Shown here: positions 34,037 to 38,024 of the stretch, piece after piece
Layout of the letters: every line of letters begins with the position of its first letter
Numbering within the stretch: position 1 is the first letter of the stretch
NCBI GenBank assembly: GCA_035604215.1
Contig: DATNIW010000024.1
Coordinates: 1 to 38,024 of the forward strand
Direction of reading: 5' to 3'
DNA from: UBA5070 sp035604215
GTDB taxonomy: Bacteria; Fibrobacterota; Fibrobacteria; UBA5070
DNA: 38,024 bases
Program-made: the position numbers and the translations under genes
The notes under the pieces: model-generated
Told to the model about the DNA's origin: nothing
Databases searched by the model: none
The model's input: only the letters and a program-made list of their open reading frames with translations

Positions 34037-34525
34037 TCACCCGTACAGGAAGGCCATCATCCGGTCGGGAGGTCCCTCGATGGGATCCCCATCCCGGTCG
34101 AACCACATTTCCATGGGCAGGATGTCGGGATCTTCGGCGGGAGCGGTCCCCAGCAGCTCCTCCTCGGTGAAGTCGTTGGTGTGGAAGTCCTGGGGCAGCC
34201 GCTCCTTGCGCTCCTTGCGCATCAGGTGGTACCACCACAGTGATTCCCGCTCGCGCATGGAGTGGAACTTGGGGAAGGATTTGGCGATCTCCTGGGCGTG
34301 GTCGGGGGCTTGGAGCTGGAGGATGATCCGCTTCATCGCCGTCTCGATGTCGACGCGCCCGGTGCGTTCGGGAAGGGGAATGTGGATGAGGACCAAACCG
34401 TCCACGAAATAGTCTTCGGCGTCGTGCCTGGCCTCCATCTGCCGGTAGTGCTCGACGCACATCACGTAGGGGAGCGGTTCCCCGAGGTCCGGTTCCGGAA
34501 CGTCTTCGGGCCGGAGTTCGTTCAT
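34037..34525 (-). CDS. Small acidic protein of unknown function, coupled to purL
   Basis: The 162-residue product begins NELRPEDVPEPDLGE, with an ATG that overlaps the purL stop (ATGA). It is polar and acidic, without signal or membrane segment. A central part (EDYFVDGLVLIHIPLPERTGRVDIETAMKR) reads as a beta strand and helix, followed by ERESLWWYHLMRKERKERLPQDFH and an acidic tail ending MEMWFDRDGDPIEGPPDR. I do not recognise a family. The close coupling to purL means its level follows that enzyme, but this need not mean a purine role. A longer frame over purL in this phase is a shadow. Confidence 0.6.
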   Translation of the reverse strand: MNELRPEDVPEPDLGEPLPYVMCVEHYRQMEARHDAEDYFVDGLVLIHIPLPERTGRVDIETAMKRIILQLQAPDHAQEIAKSFPKFHSMRERESLWWYHLMRKERKERLPQDFHTNDFTEEELLGTAPAEDPDILPMEMWFDRDGDPIEGPPDRMMAFLYG

Positions 34526-37506
34526 GACCGGAACGGCCTCTTCCAGGCGGCGAGGCAGTCTTCGACCGACACGGAAAGGACCGGGGCGGCGTCCAGCAGG
34601 ATCTCCAGGAGCGGATCGGACAGGATCTCCCCGATCGCGGCGAAGGAGCCCGGCTCCAGCAGGGCTTCGAAGGAGCCGGCGTCGGCCGGGCGGACGGTGA
34701 CCACCAGCCTGCCCAGCGACTCGCTCCACAGCAGACGGCGGGGATCCGAGACCTCCCGCGCGGGAACCTTGGAGAGGTCGGCCCGCAATCCCAGCCTGCC
34801 CGCCATGGCGGTCTCCGCCAGCGCAACGCCCAGGCCGCCGTCCGAACAGTCGTGGGCCGACCGGACCAGACCTGCGCGGGCCGCCCGGTGGAAGGCTGCG
34901 TAGAGACTGAAGGTCGTGTCGGCGTCGCCGAGGCGCGGCACCGAGTTCCCCACGAAGCCGTGCAGCGCGTACCACTCCGAGGCGCCGCATTCGTCCCGGG
35001 TGGTTCCCAACACGTACACCAGGTCGCCGGCCTCCTTGGCGTCCATCGTCAGGGAGCGCGAGATGTCCGGCAAGGTGGCCAGGGCGGTGAAGAGCAGGGT
35101 GGGAGGGACCGAGATGCGCTCGGCTCCGGACCCGTAGTCGTTCTTCATGGAGTCCTTGCCGGATACCAGCGGCACGCCGTACGCCAGGCAGACGCGCTTG
35201 AGCGCCCGGTTGGAGCGCACGAGCTGCGCGGCCTTGTGCGCGCCGTCGGGATTGGACGGACTCTCCACGGGGTCGGGCCAACAGAAGTTGTCCAGGCCCA
35301 CGGCGGTGGCGGGATCCGCCCCGACCGCCACCAGGTTTCGCACGGCTTCGTCCACCGACGCCTCGGTCATTGCTTCGGCGTCGATGTCCGAATAGCGCGG
35401 AGCGATGCCGTGGGCCACCGCGAGGCCCTTCCTGGAACCGGGAACGGGACGCAGGACGGCGGCGTCGGAGGGCCCGTCGTTCGCCGCGCCGGTGAACGGC
35501 TTGACCACGGAACGCCCCTGGACTTCGTGGTCGTACTGCCTCACCCAGGCCTCCTTGGAGCACACGTTCCAGGAAGAGAGGATGGAGAGCAGGTCGGAGC
35601 GGGCATCGCCGGGCAGTTCCGCGGGTTCGGCATGGTCCGGAGGTGTCCAACGGGCCGGGATGACGAGTTCCGGCAGGCCTTCGTGGAGGAATTCCATGTC
35701 CAGGACGCCCACCACCGATCCGGCGTAGCGGAGCGTCAGCCTGCCGGAGGCGTCGAACTCGCCCAGGTCGGTGGATTCCACGCCCCTGCGCAGCGACAGC
35801 TCCAGGAACTCGTCCAGCTTGTCCATGGGAACGGCGACGCTCATGCGTTCCTGCGCCTCGGAGACGAAGATCTCCCACGGATCCAGGCCGGGGTACTTCA
35901 GGGGAGCCTTCTCGAGATCCACCACGGCGCCGCCGCAATCGCGGGCCATCTCGCCCACCGAGGAGCTCAAGCCTCCGGCACCGTTGTCCGTCAGGGAGCT
36001 GTAGAGGCCCAGGTCCCGGGCTTCCAGGAGGAAATCCGTCATCTTCCGCTGCGTGATGGGGTCGCCGATCTGCACGGCCGACACCGGCGACGCTTCCGTC
36101 AGGGCCTCGGAACTGAAGGTCGCGCCGTGGATGCCGTCCTTGCCGATGCGACCACCCACCATCACGATCCGATCCCCCGGGCGGACCTTCTTTTCGGACG
36201 AATTCTCCCAGGCGCCTTCCGGGGTGGGGAGGGTCGCGGGCATGAGTCCGCCGGTGCCGCAGAAGACCAGGGGCTTCCCCAGGAACCGTTCGTGGAACAC
36301 GATACTTCCGTTGACGGTGGGGATTCCGGATTCGTTGCCGCCGTCCTTCACGCCGCGGTGCACTCCCCGCAGCAGCCGCCGTGGATGCATCAGGCGCGGA
36401 GGCAGGGGCTTGTCCCAGTCGGGGGGAGCGAAGCAGAACACGTCGGTGTTGAAGATGGGCCGGCACCCCTTGCCGGTGCCCAGGATGTCGCGGTTGACGC
36501 CGACGATTCCCGTCATGGCGCCGCCGTAGGGATCCAGGGCCGACGGGCTGTTGTGGGTCTCAGCCTTGATGGCCACGAAGTGGGCTTCGTCGAACCGGAA
36601 CACGCCTGCGTTGTCCGTGAACACGGACACGAGATCCGGTCGGCGCCCGGCGAGTTCCCGGGTCGTGGCCTGGATGAAGGTCTTGAAGAGACCGTGGATC
36701 TCCTCCTGGCCCGCGGCGTCGCTGTAGAGGATCCGGGCGCCGAAGATCTTGTGCTTGCAGTGCTCGCTCCAGGTCTGGGCGATCACTTCCAGTTCGATGT
36801 CGGTGGGATCTTCGGGCAGGCCTTGCCGGGCCCGGAACAGGCGGGTGGGCTCGCCGCGGTAGTGGTCCCGGACCGCCTTCATCTCCTCCAAGGTCAGGGC
36901 CAGCACCATCCTTCGCGAAAGGGCCGTCAGGGCGTCGTCGTCGTCGGGTAGGGGAATGGTCGCCGTCGCGGGCCGGTGGCCGCTGACGACCGCGCGGGAG
37001 CGGGCCGGGATGCGCGCACCGCCATCCCAGTCGGGGCGGGACAGATGGACGCAGTCCTCGATGAGATCGTTGTGGAGGCTGGCGGCCGCCTCGGCCACGC
37101 GGGACGCGTCCATGCCTTCGACGAGGACTTGGAGCGATCCGTAGACGCGGGGCGAGCCCGGTGCATGGCCCAGCAGTTCCGCGAGTCCCTCCGAGGCGGT
37201 GTGGCCGACGTTGTCGGTGACCCCCGGGCGGAATCCGATCTCGAACAGATCGGAGAAACCCGGGAGGATGATGGCCGCCAGCGGATCGTCCAGGCGTGCG
37301 ACCTCGGAAACGGGATCGGAGAAGAGTTTCTCCATCGCGCGCGCCAATTCGGCGGGGGCGAAGGTTCCCTCCAAGGTGAACACCCGCAGGGTGCGCAGCC
37401 GCGACACGGGGATGCCGGCATCCTCGGAGAGCTGGGTGGCCAAGCGACGGGCCAGGGAATCCCCGAGATCGGGCCGGACGGCGACTTCGATGCGATGGAG
37501 GCTCAT
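34522..37506 (-). CDS. purL: Phosphoribosylformylglycinamidine synthase, PurS-PurL fusion without glutaminase
   Basis: The 994-residue enzyme makes FGAM from FGAR, ATP and ammonia. Residues about 1-165 are two PurS-like halves (HRIEVAVRPDLGDSLARR, and FEIGFRPGVTDNVGHTAS). The catalytic part follows: ETHNSPSALDPYGGAMTG, GVNRDILGTGKG, GGRIGKDGIHGATFSSE and DNGAGGLSSSVGE, and a second half-site with HDCSDGGLGVALAE. The chain ends at about residue 994 without a class I glutaminase, unlike the 1200-1300 residue single-chain PurL. So it is intermediate: PurS fused to PurL, needing a separate PurQ that is not in this window. ATG 37506 has no ribosome binding site but a TACCTT box 11 bases upstream, again leaderless-like. 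The downstream small gene overlaps the stop. Confidence 0.93.
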   Translation of the reverse strand: MSLHRIEVAVRPDLGDSLARRLATQLSEDAGIPVSRLRTLRVFTLEGTFAPAELARAMEKLFSDPVSEVARLDDPLAAIILPGFSDLFEIGFRPGVTDNVGHTASEGLAELLGHAPGSPRVYGSLQVLVEGMDASRVAEAAASLHNDLIEDCVHLSRPDWDGGARIPARSRAVVSGHRPATATIPLPDDDDALTALSRRMVLALTLEEMKAVRDHYRGEPTRLFRARQGLPEDPTDIELEVIAQTWSEHCKHKIFGARILYSDAAGQEEIHGLFKTFIQATTRELAGRRPDLVSVFTDNAGVFRFDEAHFVAIKAETHNSPSALDPYGGAMTGIVGVNRDILGTGKGCRPIFNTDVFCFAPPDWDKPLPPRLMHPRRLLRGVHRGVKDGGNESGIPTVNGSIVFHERFLGKPLVFCGTGGLMPATLPTPEGAWENSSEKKVRPGDRIVMVGGRIGKDGIHGATFSSEALTEASPVSAVQIGDPITQRKMTDFLLEARDLGLYSSLTDNGAGGLSSSVGEMARDCGGAVVDLEKAPLKYPGLDPWEIFVSEAQERMSVAVPMDKLDEFLELSLRRGVESTDLGEFDASGRLTLRYAGSVVGVLDMEFLHEGLPELVIPARWTPPDHAEPAELPGDARSDLLSILSSWNVCSKEAWVRQYDHEVQGRSVVKPFTGAANDGPSDAAVLRPVPGSRKGLAVAHGIAPRYSDIDAEAMTEASVDEAVRNLVAVGADPATAVGLDNFCWPDPVESPSNPDGAHKAAQLVRSNRALKRVCLAYGVPLVSGKDSMKNDYGSGAERISVPPTLLFTALATLPDISRSLTMDAKEAGDLVYVLGTTRDECGASEWYALHGFVGNSVPRLGDADTTFSLYAAFHRAARAGLVRSAHDCSDGGLGVALAETAMAGRLGLRADLSKVPAREVSDPRRLLWSESLGRLVVTVRPADAGSFEALLEPGSFAAIGEILSDPLLEILLDAAPVLSVSVEDCLAAWKRPFRS

Positions 37507-37650
37507 GGAAGGCGGGAAAGGTAGCAGGCTTGGTGTCCGGGACCGCGGGATCGAATTGGTGCCGGAAGATGAAGCGGTGCTTCGTTATAAAGATTTCTGG
37601 ATATTAGTTTCGAGATGGCTGTTTTTTTCGGTCGCCTGGAGGTTCCCCAG
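37507..37650. promoter_or_regulatory. Divergent promoter region between purL and the PAS-domain gene
   Basis: For purL, TACCTT on the minus strand (37523 down to 37518) stands 11 bases before the ATG. For the rightward gene, TATAAA (37586-37591) and TATTAG nearby lie in the only AT-rich patch here. GGAGG (37638-37642), 8 bases before the ATG at 37651, decides that start over the ATG at 37615. Confidence 0.4.
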
Positions 37651-38024
37651 ATGCCATTCAGTGGATTCGCACGATTCCAAGCCCCGACTTCCGGGGCGGA
37701 GTACGCCGACTGGACCGTTTCCGTATGCACTCCCACGGCCAGGGAACTGACGGGGTTGGAGCAGGGCACGAAACTCCTGGACGTTCCCTGGACGGTGGTC
37801 GGGGGGAGCCATACCTGGCGGGAGCTGGTTGCGGAGGTCTTGTCGTCCGGAACGAGGCTGCGCGTCGACCGCATCCATCCTGCCGGAAGGTCGCCTGCGG
37901 TTTTGGAGCTGCACGCCTCCGAACCCGGGTGCCTGGACCTGATCGTCCAATCCACCATGCGCGAGGATTCGGCCTTCAAGTCGCTGGTGGACCAGGCCCC
38001 CACGGGGATCTTCGTGCAGACCGG
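37651..38024 (+). CDS. N-terminal part of a PAS-domain sensor-like protein (runs off the window)
   Basis: The frame is open from ATG 37651 to the last base, 124 residues. It begins PFSGFARFQAPTSGAEYADW, and ARELTGLEQGTKLLDVPW is a PAS-like helix and loop. A second PAS domain appears to begin at AFKSLVDQAPTGIFVQT, which matches the usual start of PAS repeats in sensor kinases and diguanylate cyclases. The output domain lies beyond the window. There is no signal peptide in the visible part, so it is cytoplasmic or anchored later. GGAGG lies 8 bases upstream of the ATG. It is transcribed divergently from purL. Confidence 0.6.
   Translation, partial: MPFSGFARFQAPTSGAEYADWTVSVCTPTARELTGLEQGTKLLDVPWTVVGGSHTWRELVAEVLSSGTRLRVDRIHPAGRSPAVLELHASEPGCLDLIVQSTMREDSAFKSLVDQAPTGIFVQT

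Noticed and set aside
30061..37620. A shared short sequence near 30070-30090 and 37590-37612 as a possible repeated regulatory site
   Set aside because: The resemblance covers only about a dozen T-rich bases with several mismatches, and is likely chance in the two AT-rich spots of a GC-rich window.

Overview
This is a high-GC, gene-dense window from a Gram-negative, respiring bacterium. It carries lipoproteins, a probable beta-barrel outer-membrane protein, and the end of a protein with a type IX-like C-terminal sorting domain. The protein styles (chitobiase-C-terminal-like repeats, PurS-PurL fusion, sorting tail) suggest the FCB group, perhaps a high-GC Fibrobacterota-like lineage. That assignment is inference from protein style; the window has no rRNA to settle it. 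I saw no insertion sequence, prophage, tRNA or CRISPR array. Most very long antisense reading frames are GC shadows of real genes.

Layout: 1-1.3 kb holds the end of a secreted protein and an unrecognised exported protein with an SH3-like tail. 1.5-6.0 kb is a compact respiratory operon: a CydA-like membrane protein, a Rieske protein, a fused b6/IV-type cytochrome b, a second CydA-like protein carrying a C-terminal CxxCH cytochrome c domain, and a Cys-rich YHS/NosL-like lipoprotein. 6.0-10.4 kb (minus strand) holds an M32 carboxypeptidase, a repeat-rich surface lipoprotein and a small lipoprotein. 10.5-12.2 kb holds trpS and a methyltransferase. 12.4-26.6 kb is one tightly overlapping complex I operon, nuoB to nuoN, with no nuoA in front. 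26.6-29.0 kb holds a PPP-family phosphatase divergent from argA. 29.0-32.6 kb holds an outer-membrane protein, purM and cysS. 32.6-37.5 kb (minus strand) holds purL (PurS-PurL fusion), a small overlapping gene and an unrecognised 454-residue protein. The window ends inside a PAS-domain sensor-like gene.

How they work together: complex I (NADH to quinone) and the bc/CydA-like operon (quinol to cytochrome c or O2) could form one respiratory chain. The rest is housekeeping (purine, arginine, aminoacyl-tRNA) and envelope proteins.

The strongest candidate for something little described is the 1.5-5.6 kb operon, where two CydA-type paralogues, one fused to cytochrome c, bracket a Rieske/cytochrome b pair. 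Other unusual points: complex I without nuoA, NuoE with a fibronectin-like tail, a PurSL fusion without its glutaminase, and several genes that seem to share a TAnnnT box 9-11 bases before the start codon with no ribosome binding site, as expected for leaderless transcripts.
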